Shown here: positions 23,228 through 34,371 of the stretch, piece after piece | How positions within the stretch are numbered: position 1 is the stretch's first letter | Layout of the letters: each line of letters opens with the position of its first letter | Assembly: GCF_963259705.1 (NCBI RefSeq) | Contig: NC_081841.1 | Location: 116,941,033 to 117,005,032, forward strand | DNA length: 64,000 nt | Direction of reading: 5' to 3' | Source of the DNA: Myotis daubentonii | Taxonomy: Eukaryota > Chordata > Mammalia > Chiroptera > Vespertilionidae | Notes under the pieces: model-generated | Told to the model about the DNA's origin: nothing | The model's database searches: none | Seen by the model: the letters and a program-made list of their open reading frames with translations, nothing else | Program-made: the position numbers and the translations under genes

Positions 23228-25254
23228 TTTGATCTCACTGACATATCTAGACGTTGAGTTGTTCAGTGGTTGCTCCCTTGGTGGCAGTGACTCCTTGGTC
23301 TGTGGTTGCTCTTCGGGCGGTTGTGGTAGCAGCTGCTCTTCAGTTGGCAGCAGCTCCTCTGGTGGGTGCTGTTCACAGCTGTGGTGGCTCTTCCGGCTGG
23401 TGGGGCGAGGTTTCACGTACAGCTGCTGTTCCTCAGCAGAGGATGAGGTGCTCAGGAGGTTGCTGTTGCTTGGATCTGCTGCGTTGATTTAAAGGCACAA
23501 AATACAACACAACAAGGCACCACGTACCACGCACTATACACAAATATATTCACGATATTAATAACCCCAATTAAAGGTGACCACCTGAATTAAGAGAATT
23601 AGGGGATAAGGAAGAAGGAAGAGAAAAAGATAAAAGAGAAAAAGGAAAAGAAAAGTAGGGACCAAAAAAAGGGAGTGCAAAAATGAAATTGGGAAAAAGG
23701 AAGGGGGAAAATAAAAGCGAGAAAAGAAAAGAAAAAAAAAAAGAGCGAAAAGAGAGAATGAAGTGGAAGAGGGAAGAGACTTTTTATATGAGGAGAATAC
23801 TCCTATAGAACAGCCATTAATCCCAACAAATTCCAGCAACAGCTCCCTGGATATGAATGCAAACTAGAAACAACCAATAATATAACGATGAAAATAGAAT
23901 GGTGAACACTAATCCCAAAATAAAATAAAGAAAAAATAAAATGGCACTTTAAAAAATGGTAAAATGGTAGCAGTAATAATACTGGTTAAAAATAAGAAGG
24001 TAGTAATTAAAAGGGTAAAATCAGGTGATGGAAAAAGAAGAAAAGAAAGAAAAAAAAAGAAGAAAAAAAAAAGAACAGAAAAAAAAAGAATGAAAAAAAA
24101 ATTGGTTTCTTAGTTAAAAAGTGAAAAAAGAAAAAAAATTGCAGTAGTGAAGGTCCTTCGTTTCTTCTATTCTTCAGTGTGGCTCGCCTTAGACCTTCCA
24201 GGTATTCAGGAGAGTGTTGAGTTTCCCTGCGATATACTGTTCCTCTGTGTTGTAAACCACAGTCCTTATTTTAAAGCATGCCGCATTTATTTCCCAGACT
24301 GCCTTATTTTGTGTTTAGCAAAGAGTCAGTTTGTGGGTCAGCCTCTGGGTGGCAGTGTTCTGGGGTTGGCCTCTGAGGCTATAGGGCCTCTCTGTCCAGT
24401 GGAAGTTCACTGCCCAGAGCTGACTGCGTAATAGTTAGTTACGGGCGCTATGTTGTTGCTGGGATTGAAAATCCCCCTATAGGCCAGACCCTGTTAACTC
24501 CCAGGGACTGATCAGGTTATCTTAATCCTTGATCTCGTACAGGGTGGAATCTGGGTGTGGCTGTGCTCCTTGCCTGAGGGCTGGGGGGAGGAGACTCCCT
24601 CTCAGGAGCGGGTGGATGCCCCAGTCCCGGGCTCTGGGGTGTCTCAGCACTCAATTCACTACCACCTCTCCCGGCTCCCCCTCTTTCCCCAGTCTCTCCC
24701 CAGATTCCACTCCCCAGCACACTCTCCCTCTCTTCAGCACAGGTGAGTGTCTGTATCCGAAATGTCCCATGAACAGGATTCAGTGAAAACAAACAAACAA
24801 ATGCCGGCCGCGGAAACGGGGAAGGCTTGGTTTCTGTAAGCTTCTTCTCTTACCGGGACTGCATGGTCAGGTCAGCTCTTCAGGCTGCCCCCTTTAGGCT
24901 CAGTCCTCCGTGATCACAGAACCCAGCTCTCAATTTCCCTGGCAGCACCAGGAATCCCGCGGTTCTCCTTTCCCCCGTCAGGGGCTGTGCCTGTCCCAAG
25001 GGACGCGGCTGTCTGCCAAGGGGTCTCCCTCCGACTCTCTGGGCTCAGAGGTCTGGCAAACTTTCCTGCCCAAATCCCTGGGTTTTTTTTTACCTTACCA
25101 GGGAAGTTCTGCTCTTCCCGGCTGTAAACCCTCTCACCAGCTGAGCAATTTCGCCAATTCGGTGTGAGTGTTACTAGCTTCAGCTGCTCGTTCCATTTGC
25201 TCCGGGACACGACCTGGGACACGTCTGCCTATATCGCCGCCATCTTGGTTCTCC
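23228..25254 (-). promoter_or_regulatory. LINE-1 A 5' UTR / internal promoter
   Basis: About 2.0 kb between the element's 5' end and ORF1, homologous to 61882-63884 in the opposite orientation. The first bases on the minus strand include CAAGATGGCGGC, the YY1-type site that positions LINE-1 transcription in mammals. Next to ORF1 a GC-rich Pro/Gln/Glu-coding stretch is open on both strands. An A-rich zone (23590-24140 on the plus strand) separates it from the 5' part. Confidence 0.75.
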
Positions 25255-27077
25255 TGGAAAAATTTTTTGATGCAAGCGGAAATGAAAAAAAAAAAAAGCT
25301 GGGTAGCAATACTCATATCTGACAAAATAGACTTCAAAATGAAGGCCATATGAGACAATGAAGATGACTACACAATACTAAAGAGATCAAACCACAATAG
25401 GGTACAACCCTGGCAAACATATATGCACCTAATAAAGGAGCATGCAAATATATTAAAAAAAAACTTCTAGAGGACTTTAAGGAAAAGATCAACAACAATA
25501 CAATAAAAGTAGGGGAACTTAACACCCCACTGACATCACTGGATAGAGCTTCTAGATAAAAACCAACAAGGAAACAGTGATCCTAAATGACACAATAGAT
25601 CAGATGGAATTAATTGACAGAGAACATTCCACTCCATGTCTATAGAATACACATTCTTCTCAAGTGCACATGGGTCATTCTCAAAGACAAACCACATGTT
25701 AGGACACAAACAAAGTCTCTAAAAATTCAGGAAGACTGAAATCATACCAAGAATCTTCTCAAATTACAATGGCATGAAACTGGAAATCAACTACAATAAA
25801 AACACTTAAAAAATTCAAACACACAAAGGCTAAATAGCAAGCTATTAAACAATGCATGGGTTACCAATGAGATCAAGGAAGACATCAAAAGCTTCCTGAA
25901 ACAAATGAAAATAAACACACAACAATCCCAAATCTATGGGACGCAACAGAAGCAGTCCTGAGAGGGAAGTTCATAGCACTACAGGCCTACCTCAAAAAAA
26001 AAAATTTCTAATAAATTATCTAACCCTAAAATATAAAGAATTAGAAAGAGAGCAACAAGGATAGCCCAAAGTAGAAGGAAGGAAATAGTAAAGATCAGAG
26101 TGGAAATAAATAACATAGAGACAAAAAGAACAATACAAAAAAATCAATGAAACCAAGAACTGGTTCTTTGAAGAGGTAAATAACATTGATGAACCTTTAG
26201 CCAGACTCATCAAGAAACAAAGAGAGAGGACCCAAATGAATAAAATTAAAACTGAAAGAGGTGAAGTAACAATTGATACCACAGAAATTCGAAGGATTGT
26301 AAGAAAATACTATGAACAGCTATATGCCAAAAAGCTGGGCAACCTGGACAAAATGGACAAGTTCCTAGAAAAATACAATCTTCCAAAACTAAATCAGGAA
26401 TAACCAGAAAACCTAAATAGGCCAATAATAACTGATGAAATTGAAGCATTAATAAAAAAAACTCTCAGCAAACAAAAGCCCTGAACCAGGCAGCTTCCCA
26501 GTGGAGTTTTACCAAACATTCAAAAAACAAACAAACAAAAACTAACATCTATCCTCTTCAAATTATTCCAAAAAATCCAAGAGGAAGGAACACTTCCAAG
26601 CTCTCTGTATAAGGCCAGCATTACTCTAATACCAAAACCAGACAGAGACACTACAAAGAAATAGAATATCCTAGATAAACATGAATGCTAAAATCTTCAA
26701 CAAAGTATTAGTAAATGAGATCCAGCAATATATTAAAAGATCAGACACCATGACCAAGTGGGATTTATTCCACAGATTCAAAACTAGTAGAATATTTGCC
26801 AATCAATACATTTGATACATCATATAAACAAATTGAAGGACAAAATATCATCTGATCATATCAATTGACAGAGAAAAAGCATTCAGCAAAACCCAACATC
26901 CTTTTTTGATAAAAACTGTCAGCAAAGTAGAAATAGAGAGATCATTCCTCAATATAATAAAGGCTATATATGACAAACCTACAGCCAACATCATACTGAA
27001 TGGGTAAAAACAAAAACCATTTCCCCTAAGAACAGGAACAAGACAGGGATGTCTGCTTTCACGACTCTTATTCAACA
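25255..27077 (+). mobile_element. LINE-1 'D', second part (ORF2)
   Basis: Resumes the endonuclease codons cut at 16150 ([18 protein letters not shown] near 25300) and continues with many stops and indels to the reverse transcriptase region, ending at the Helitron at 27078 (after 'tgctttcacgactcttattc'). The FADD-encoding part is missing. Confidence 0.82.
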
Positions 27078-27757
27078 CTAGAGGCCCGATGCATGAAAAT
27101 TCATGCAAGAGTAGGCCTTCCTTCCCCCGGCTGCCAGCACTGGCTTCCCTCTTGCACTCGGGACCCATGTGGCTTCCCTCCAGCCACCAGCAAGACACCC
27201 GGGACCCGGGCAGCTTCTCTCCGCCTAAGCCGGTAGTTGGACATCCTTAGCGCTGCTGCAGAGGCAGGAGAGGCTCCCACCACCACCGCTGCACTCACCA
27301 GCAGTGAGCCCAGCTTCTGGATGAGCAGTGCTCCCTCCTGCATTGAGCATCTGCCCCTGGTGGTCAGTGCATGTCATAGTGATTGGTTGTTCTACCATCA
27401 GGCTGAATCTGGCTCTCTGACTTCCCCCAAGGGGTCCCAGATTGTGAGAGGGTGCAAGCCAGGCCAAGGTACTGCACCAGTGCACAATCGGGGCTAGGAA
27501 GGGATGCAGGAGGCTGGTCAGCCAGGCAGGGACCACGGGAGGGCTCCAGGGTGTGTCCAGCCCATCTCACTCAGTCCCAATCAGCCGGACCCCAGCAGCA
27601 AGCTAACCTACAAGTTGGGTCATCTGCCCCCTGGTGGTCAGTGCACATGATAGCAAGTGGTTGAGCAGCCTTAGCATATCATTAGAAAATTATGCTTTGA
27701 TTGGTTAAATGGCCAACCGGACGACTGGACACAGCATATTAGGCTTTTATTATCCTA
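27078..27757 (-). mobile_element. Helitron 2 (non-autonomous)
   Basis: The 3' end reads CTAG (27078-27081) preceded by A, then the hairpin arms GATGCATGAA / TTCATGC. The inside holds the common HeliBat block around the 'tgaccaccaggggcagatgc'-type sequence (antisense at 27345-27375). The 5' end near 27750 (TAGGATAATAAAAGCCTAAT on minus) is atypical and its last bases are uncertain. Confidence 0.8.
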
Positions 27758-28581
27758 CTAGAGGCCCAGTGCAGAAAAATTTGTGCACTCAGGGGGGTCC
27801 CTTAGCCCGGCCTGTGCCCTCTCGCAGTCTGGGACCCCTCAGGGGATGTCCACCTGCTGGCTTAGGCCCGCTCCCTGGGGGAATGGGCCTAAGCTGGCAG
27901 ACAGACATCCCTCTGGCAGCTTGGGAGGCCTTGGGGCAGCGGTTCTCAACCTGTGGGTCATGACCCCTTTGGGGGTTGAACGACCCTTTCACAGGGTCAC
28001 CTAAGACCATTGGAAAACACATATTTTGGATAGTCTTAGGAACCGAGACACTGCTCCTCTATCCGTCTCCAGGCAGGTCCGCCCACATGCAGATACGCCC
28101 ACATACGAGTACCTGATGTGATGACATCATCACGCCAACCTCATCACATACACCCCATACAAATACAGATGTATGTGACAGGGTTGGCGCCATAATGTAC
28201 TTATGCGGACCAGTCACACATGTGTAGAAAGCAGCTACTGTGTTGAAAGCAGCAGTATTGGAGGTTAAACAACACTTAATGAATTATAATTACTGGGTAA
28301 ATATAAAATCATGTACTGTAAAATCATCAACTACTGCAAAAAAAAAAAATATCTGAACCATGGGAACTTAATCTGGATGCTGATTGGTCTTTTAATATTC
28401 AGCTGTGGTTGATGTGAATACTGCCCCCTTGTGATAGTAACAGGTATGTAAAAAACAACAACACAGAGAATGGTAAATCATAGGAAACTTTAATGAACTG
28501 TATTGACTGAACTATGCCATGTATCATCTTTTGTATTATTAAAGCTATTGTTATATATTATTTTCATAAACATACCATCCC

Positions 28582-30625
28582 ATGACAATGGATCGTGTAG
28601 AGAAGAACGTTAAGAAAAGAAAATATAGTGAGGATTTTTTACAGTATGGTTTTACCTCAATAATTATAGCAGGAATTGAGAAACCACAATGTGTTATTTG
28701 TTGTGAAGTTCTATCAGCTGAATCTATGAAGCCAAACAAACTAAAACACCATTTTGATAGCAAGCATCAAAGCTTTGCCAACAAGGATACAAACTATTTT
28801 AGAAGCAAAGCTGATGGACTCAAGAAAACCAGACTTGACACTGGTGGCAAGTACCACAAACAAAATGTAGCAGCCATTGAAGCTTCATATTTGGTGGCAC
28901 TCAGAATCGCCAGAGCTATGAAACCTCACATCATTGCTGAGGATTTACTGTTGCCAGCGGCCAAAGACATTGTTCGAGTTATGATCGGAGACAAATTTGT
29001 AACAGAATTGAGTGCAGTTTCCTTATCTAATGACACTGTCCACAGAAGAATAGATGACATGTCTGCTGATATTCTTGATCAGGTAATCCAGGAAATTAAA
29101 TCTGCTCCATTTCCAATATTTAGTATCCAGCTTGATGAATCTACAGACGTTGCAAATTGTTCACAGTTACTGGTTTACATGAGGTATATTAATGATGGCG
29201 ACTTTAAAGATGAGTTTCTTTTTTGCAAACCTCTTGAAATGACAACTACTGCATGTGATGTATTTGACACAGTTGGTTCATTTCTGAAAGAGCATAAGAT
29301 CTCTTGGGGAAAGGTTTGTGGTGTTTGCACAGATGGTGCTCCAACTATGCTAGGATGTCGATCTGGATTTCAATGTTTGGTACTGAATGAGTCACTGAAA
29401 GTCATCAGAACTCACTGTATGATTCATCAGCAAATATTAGCAATGAATATGCTGCCACAAGAGTTACAAGAAGTGCCGAAACCGGTTTGGCTCAGTGGAT
29501 AGAGCGTCGGCCTGCGGACTCAAGGGTCCCGGGTTTGATTCCGGTCAAGGGCATGTACCTGGGTTGTGGGCACATCCCCAGTGGGAGATGTGCAGGAGGC
29601 AGCTGATCGATGTTTCTCTCTCATCGATGTTTCTAACTCTCTATCTCTCTTCCTTCCTCTCTGTAAAAAATCAATAAAATATATTTTTTTAAAAAAAGAG
29701 TTACAAGAAGTAATGAAAAGCGTCATAAGTTGTGTCAATTTTGTAAAAGCAAGCACTTTAAACAGTCAACTGTTTTTGCAACTGTGCAACGAGTTGGATG
29801 TGCCAAACAATGCTCTGCTATTTCACACTGAAGTGAGATGGTTGTCGAGAGGAAAAATTTTAAAACGTGTTTTTGAGCTTTGTGATGAACTCAAACGTTT
29901 TTTAATCAGAAAGCAAGACTACAGTTCAAAGCACTTTTCGGCGATAAAAGTGAACTGCAGAAAATAGCTTACTTGGTTGACATCTTTGCCATCTTGAATG
30001 AGTTAAATTTATCACTGCAATGACCAAATGCAGCATGCCTCGATTTGTCTGAAAAGATCCGATATTCCAAATGAAACTTCAGCTTTGGCCAAAAAAATTG
30101 GGTGAACATAAAATTTACATGTTGCCTACCTTATCTGCTTTCTTTGAGGAACATGACATTGAACCAGACAAAAGGATTATGATGATAATATCTGTGAAAG
30201 AACACTTGCACATGCTTGCAGACGAAATTTCATCATACTTTCCAAATCTACCTGACACCCCATTTGCACTTGCCAGAAGCCCATTCACAGTCAAAGTTGA
30301 AGATGTTCCTGAGACAGCACAAGAGGAGTTCATTGAACTTATTAACAATGATTCAGTGAGAACTGATTTCTCTACAATGCCAGTTACAAAATTCTGGATC
30401 AAGTGTTTGCAGTCATATCCTGTTCTGTCTGAGACTGTGTTGCACCTTATTCTTCCATTTCCAACAACATGTCTTTGTGAAACAGGGTTTTCCAATTTGT
30501 TGGTTATCAAGTCTAAATACAGAAGTAGACTTGTTGTGGAAGATGCTCTTCATTGTGCTCTTGCAAAGACTGCCCCGAGAATTTCTGATCTGGTGAGAAA
30601 GAAGCAATCTCAACCTTCACACTGA
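28582..30625 (+). pseudogene. hAT transposase (ZBED5/SCAND3-like), broken
   Basis: Cut-and-paste transposase. From ATG at 28582 the frame is open for 306 codons: a BED-type zinc finger (CVICCEVL ... LKHHFDSKH, about residues 36-65), an N-terminal domain, and the RNase H-like core with DESTDVANCSQ and CTDGAPTMLGCRSGF (acidic catalytic positions). A SINE cuts it after LPQELQE at 29475. After the SINE the same frame resumes (HTEVRWLSRGKIL) to a stop near 29965. After frameshifts, the C-terminal part (30071-30625) holds the hAT dimerisation region (LPFPTTCLCETGFSNLLVIK). Similar to host genes ZBED5/SCAND3, but the flanking inverted repeats make it transposon-borne. Confidence 0.92.
29475..29695 (+). 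mobile_element. VES SINE inside the hAT transposase
   Basis: Full-length copy from GCCGAAACCGGTTTGGCTCA to TCAATAAAATATATTTTTTT. An exact 16-base duplication AAGAGTTACAAGAAGT flanks it (29459-29474 and 29696-29711). Box A (TGGCTCAGTGGATAGAGC) and box B (GGTTTGATTCC) are present. The transposase frame is the same on both sides of the duplication. Confidence 0.96.
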
Positions 30626-31254
30626 CGTTGGCTTTTTACACATACTGTCGCAAAATGTAGCAATGTAGTTTACTGTTGTTATATTAAGACTGTTACCCAT
30701 GCTACACCATACTTCAAGACAAAATTTCATTTATTTGTAATTAGAAATAAATATTTCACAATATATAATTACATATTGTTTTTGTGATTAATCACTATGC
30801 TTTAATTATGTTCAGGTTGTAATAATGAAAATACATCCTGCATATCATATATTTACATTACAATTCATAACAGTAGCAAAATTATAGTTATGAAGTAGCA
30901 ACAAAAATAATTTTATGGTTGGGGGTCACCACAACATGAACTGTATTAAAGGGTCATGGCATTAGGAAGGTTGAGAACCACTACCTTAGGGGATGTCCAC
31001 TTGCCAGCAGGGAGCAGGCCTAAGCTGCAGTTGGACATCCTTAGCGCTGCTGAGGAGGTGGGAGAGGCTCCCGCCACCATCACTGTGCTGGCAGCAAAGC
31101 TCCCCCTGTGGGAGTGCACTGACCACCAGGGAGAATCTCCTGCATTGAGCGTCTGCCCCCTGGTGGTCAGTGTGTGTCATAGTGACCAGTCATTCCCAGT
31201 CGTTCTGCTGTTAGGGTCAATTTGCATATTACCCTTTTATTATATAGGATAGGA

Positions 31255-31619
31255 AAGAGGCCTGATGCACAGGTCGGGGCCAGCTGGTTTGCCCTGAAGG
31301 GTGTCCCGGATCAGGGTGAGGGTTCTGCTGGGGTGCCTGGCCAGCCTGGGTGAGGGGCTGATGGCCATTTTCAGGCTGGCCACTGTCACGGGCTGGAAGC
31401 AGGTATCTGGGATTTACTTATCTTCTATAATTGAAACTTTGTAGCCTTGAGCGGAGCTCAGGGCTGGCCAGGGCAGGCAGGAAACTTGGCTTCCTCCATC
31501 ACTGGGGCAACCCATGCCTCCTACTTGCTCCAGCTCCGTGGCTGCTGCCATCTTTCTGGCAGAGTGACAGAGTGAAGGAGTGATGGTTAATTTGCATATC
31601 ACTCTTTTACTGGATAGGA
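31255..31619 (-). mobile_element. Helitron 4 (non-autonomous)
   Basis: A decayed 3' end (AGGCCTGATGCAC near 31257) and a 5' end at 31619 (TCCTATCCAGTAAAAGAGTG on minus). The inside block 'ggccagctggtttgccctga' is shared with 34395 and the antisense of 38960. Confidence 0.82.
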
Positions 31620-32268
31620 TATGATAAAGAGGTAAAATGCAAATTGACCATCACTCCAACACATAAGATGTCCGCCCCCATGTAGTCAAATATGGCTGCC
31701 ACAAAATGGCCAGCAGGGGATGGTAGCTGTGGGCAGTCAGGCCAGCAGGTGACGGCAGCTGGGAGGGACAAGGCCTGCAGGGGAGGACAGTTGGGGGCAA
31801 TCAGGCCTGCAGGGGAGGGCAGTTCAGGGGGGGGGGGACTCAGGCCTCCAGGGGAGGGCAGTTAGGGGTGACCAAACCAGCAGAGGAGGGCAGTTGGGGG
31901 CAACCAGGCCTGCAGGGGAGGGCAGTTGGGGGGGACCCAGGCCTCCAGGGGAGGGCAGTTAGGGGTGATCAGACCAGCAGAGGAGGGCAGTTGGGGGGGC
32001 AACTAGGTCTGCAGGGGAGGGCAGTTAGGGGAAATTGGGCTGGCAAGGAAGTAGTTAGGTGTTGATCAGGCTTGCAGGGGAGTGGTTAGGAGGTGATCAG
32101 GCTGGCAGACAGAAGCAGTTAGGGGCAATCAGGCAGGCAGGCAGGCAGGCAAGTGGTTGGGAGCCAGCAGTCCTGGATTGTGAGAAGGATGTCCCAGATT
32201 GAAGAGGGTGCAGGCTGGGCTGAGGGACACCCCCCCTCATGCATGAATTTCAGGCCTCGGGCCTCTAG
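31616..32268 (+). mobile_element. Helitron 5 with minisatellite
   Basis: Plus-strand copy: 5' end GGATATGATAAAGAGGTAAA, 3' end GGGCCTCTAG (32259-32268) with a decayed hairpin. About 31725-32090 is a tandem array of roughly 33-base units around 'gcaggggagggcagttaggg', related to the array in the Helitron at 6131. It abuts Helitron 4 head to head. Confidence 0.85.
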
Positions 32269-32279
32269 TATAGGATATG

Positions 32280-32411
32280 CATAACCCATGGACACAGATA
32301 ATAGTGCAGTGAAGGTCTGGGAAGGAGCGGGATTGGAGAGAAGGGGATCAAGGGAGGAAAAAAGGTGATATCTGTAATACTTTCAACAATAAATAATTTT
32401 TTAAAAAATAA
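32280..32411 (+). mobile_element. LINE-1 3' UTR fragment
   Basis: 'gcataacccatggacacaga' followed by a G-rich stretch and 'tttcaacaataaataatttt' is a LINE-1 3' end. It may be the end of LINE-1 D, whose ORF2 stops at 27077, though about 1.5 kb of ORF2 would then be missing. Confidence 0.75.
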
Positions 32412-32469
32412 TAAGGCAACATCACAGCCAAGGGCCACCATTTTAACTGAGCAACCCTAGTGACAGGAG

Positions 32470-32800
32470 CTTAAGGAGCAGCAGAGATTGTCCCTATTTC
32501 CCCTCCCCCTTTCCTTCTCTGTTTGACTTCCTAGACCCCTTACACTCCACAATCCCAGTCCTACCATGTCTCGGAAACAAGAAGAGGAGAACCCTGTGGA
32601 AAGAGTGGCAAGGAGAGGCAACAAAAATACTTTGACTCAGAAGACTACAACAAGGCCAAGATGAAGAATAAGCAGCTGCCAAGTGCAAGACCAGACGAGA
32701 ACCAGGTGACTGGGGACCACATCCTCACCCCACAGGATCTGCCCCAGAGAAAGTCCTCACTCATCCCCAGCAAGTTTGTGGAGCAACCTCGGCCCCTCTT
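32470..32800 (+). pseudogene. ENSA: ENSA (endosulfine alpha) processed pseudogene, internally deleted
   Basis: Normal ENSA, once phosphorylated, inhibits PP2A-B55 at mitosis. Here ATG at 32566 opens with [12 protein letters not shown], matching the ENSA N terminus, then roughly 45 codons are missing. After a frame change [12 protein letters not shown] and [20 protein letters not shown] follow, with [16 protein letters not shown] at the end near 32786. The Greatwall-site motif FDSGDY reads FDSEDY. No introns, a frame break and lost C-terminal residues show a dead retrocopy. ARPP19 is the close alternative, but the N terminus favours ENSA. Confidence 0.85.
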
Positions 32801-32833
32801 CTCCCCTTCCTCACCCATTGGACTTTTACATAG

Positions 32834-33230
32834 TGGGGAGCAGGCCTAAGTTGCAATTGGGCCTCCCTCTGCAGTAAGTGACTGGGTGGGACAATCAGGG
32901 GAAAGCTCTGGCCGGCAAGTGGCCACATCCACCCCCATCAACCTGCCGCTGCACCGACCTCCCTCTGTGGGAGGCAACTGAGCAGGTCCATCAGGGGATG
33001 GTGTTGGCCTGATACTGCCTGATGAGCGGCTGGCCCCATCCAACCGATCGCCCCTCCACTGCTGCTGGTCGCCACCTCACCCCCCCACCCCCAGCATTGC
33101 CATCCCTTCCCTCTGCCTGCTGGCACGCGCCTTGGCTGGCCTGGCACCGACTGATCACCAGCCCTGCCCCCCGCTGACCAGTCATTCCACTGTTCAGTCA
33201 ATTTGCATATTACACTTTTATTATATAGGA
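32834..33230 (-). mobile_element. Helitron 6, 3'-truncated
   Basis: The 5' end is at 33230 (TCCTATATAATAAAAGTGTA on minus). The body runs left to about 32834, where 'gggagcaggcctaag' meets the ENSA flank; the hairpin and CTAG are missing. Confidence 0.75.
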
Positions 33231-34371
33231 CTAGAGGCCCAGTGCACAAAGATTTGTGCACTCGGGGGGGTCCCTCAGCCCGGCCTGTGCCCTCTCGCAG
33301 TCTGGGACCCCTCGGGAGATAATGACCTGCTGGCTTAGGCCCGCTCCCGGGTGGCAGAGGGCAGGCCTAATCCCTAGGTGCAGCCCTTGGTTGGGCTCAG
33401 AGCAGGGCTGATTGGGGAGTTGGGGCACTGCCCCCTGTCATGCACAGAGCAGGGCAGATCCGGAGGTTGCGATGCCACCCTCAGTCACGCTCAGGGTAGG
33501 GCCAATTGGGGGGTTGGGGCACCGCCCCCTGTCACATTCAAGGCAGGGTTGATGGGGAGGTTGCGGCGCCACCCCCTGTCACGCACAGAGCAGGGCCAAT
33601 CAGGGGGTTGGGGTGCTGCCCCCTGTCACTCACAGAGCAGGGTCCATTAGGGGGGTTGGGGCTCCATACCCTGTCACACACAGAGCAGGGTTGATCAGGG
33701 GGTTGGGGTGCTCCCCCCTGTCATGCAAGGAGCAGGGCCCACCAGGGGGTTGGGGAGCTCCCCCCTGTCACTCACAGAGTAGGGCCGATAGGGGAGTTGG
33801 GGCGCTGCAACCTGTCACACTCAGGGCAGGGCCCGTGGGGGGCAGTTGGGGCACTGCCCTCTATCACCCACAGAGCAGGGCCAATCAGGGGGTTGGGGCG
33901 CTGCCACTGTCACACTCAGGGCAGGGCCGATGGGGAGCTTATGGCTCTACCCCGTCACACACAGAGCAGGGCCCGTGGGGGGCGGTTGGGGCGCCTGCCC
34001 TCTATCACCCACAGAGCAGGGCCGATCAGGGGGTTGGGGCACCGCCACTGTCACACTCTGGGCAGGGCCGATCAGGGGGTTGGGACACCACACCCTGTCA
34101 CACACAGAGCCACAGGGCGATCAGGGGTTGGGGAGCTCCCCCCTATCAGGCACAGAGCAGGGCTGATCTGGGGGTTGGGGTGCCTTCCCCTGTTAAGAAC
34201 AGAGCAGGGCTGATAGGGAGCTTGTGGCCACGCCCCCTGTCACACACAGAGCCACAGGGCGATCAGAGGGTTTGGGCGCTGCCCCCTGTCATGCTGATCC
34301 CGGTGCCGGGAGGCCTCGCAGCTCCACTGATCCCGGTGCTGGGAGGCATATTACCCTTTTACTATATAAGA
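33231..34371 (-). mobile_element. Helitron 7: second unit of a composite, with 47-bp array
   Basis: The 3' end CTAG at 33231-33234 directly abuts Helitron 6; hairpin GTGCACAAAGATTTGTGCAC. The 5' end at 34371 reads TCTTATATAGTAAAAGGGTA. The inside (about 33397-34310) is about 19 units of a 47-base repeat (example 'agggggttggggcgctgcc', 'ccctgtcacacacagag'). Long open stretches here are translated minisatellite, not genes. Counterpart: 38999-39818. Confidence 0.9.

Larger units (their letters stand above)
16153..25254 (-). mobile_element. Full-length LINE-1 'A'
   Basis: Minus-strand element with 5' UTR (25254-23228), ORF1, ORF2, 3' UTR and poly(A) (T-rich at 16147-16172). Without the nested ORF1-only LINE at 20946-22875 it is about 7.2 kb. 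Flanks TGGAAAAAAATTTTTT (from 16137) and TGGAAAAATTTTTT (25255-25268) are the target duplication, inside the endonuclease region of the older plus-strand LINE-1. Damage is slight: one stop in ORF2, a frameshift plus the insertion in ORF1. It looks relatively young but dead. Confidence 0.93.
27937..30983 (+). mobile_element. Autonomous-type hAT DNA transposon, 3.05 kb
   Basis: Left end CAGCGGTTCTCAACCTGTGG; right end GGTTGAGAACCACTA. An 8-base duplication flanks it: CCTTGGGG (27929-27936) and CCTTAGGG (30984-30991). CCTTAGGG fits the nnnTAnnn preference of Buster-type hATs. The middle encodes a broken transposase (28582-30625). Removing the nested SINE gives about 2.8 kb. Its ends match the MITE at 5331-5542. 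Confidence 0.93.
27758..31249 (-). mobile_element. Helitron 3, split by the hAT transposon
   Basis: The 3' end CTAG is at 27758-27761 with a GTGCAGAAAAATTTGTGCAC hairpin; the 5' end at 31249 starts TCCTATATAATAAAAGGGTA on minus. The hAT insertion at 27937-30983 splits it; about 445 bases are Helitron. Confidence 0.88.

Noticed and set aside
28582..29502. ZBED5/SCAND3-type host gene
   Set aside because: Inverted ends and an 8-base duplication bracket it, and the frame is broken; it is the transposase of a hAT element.
29475..29695. tRNA-like genes with box A and box B (here and at other SINE positions)
   Set aside because: They are heads of tRNA-derived SINEs with CT-rich bodies, A-rich tails and target duplications; no cloverleaf gene is supported.
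33397..34310. Regularly spaced repeats resembling a CRISPR array
   Set aside because: The units are head-to-tail with no unique spacers, in a mammalian Helitron; it is a minisatellite.
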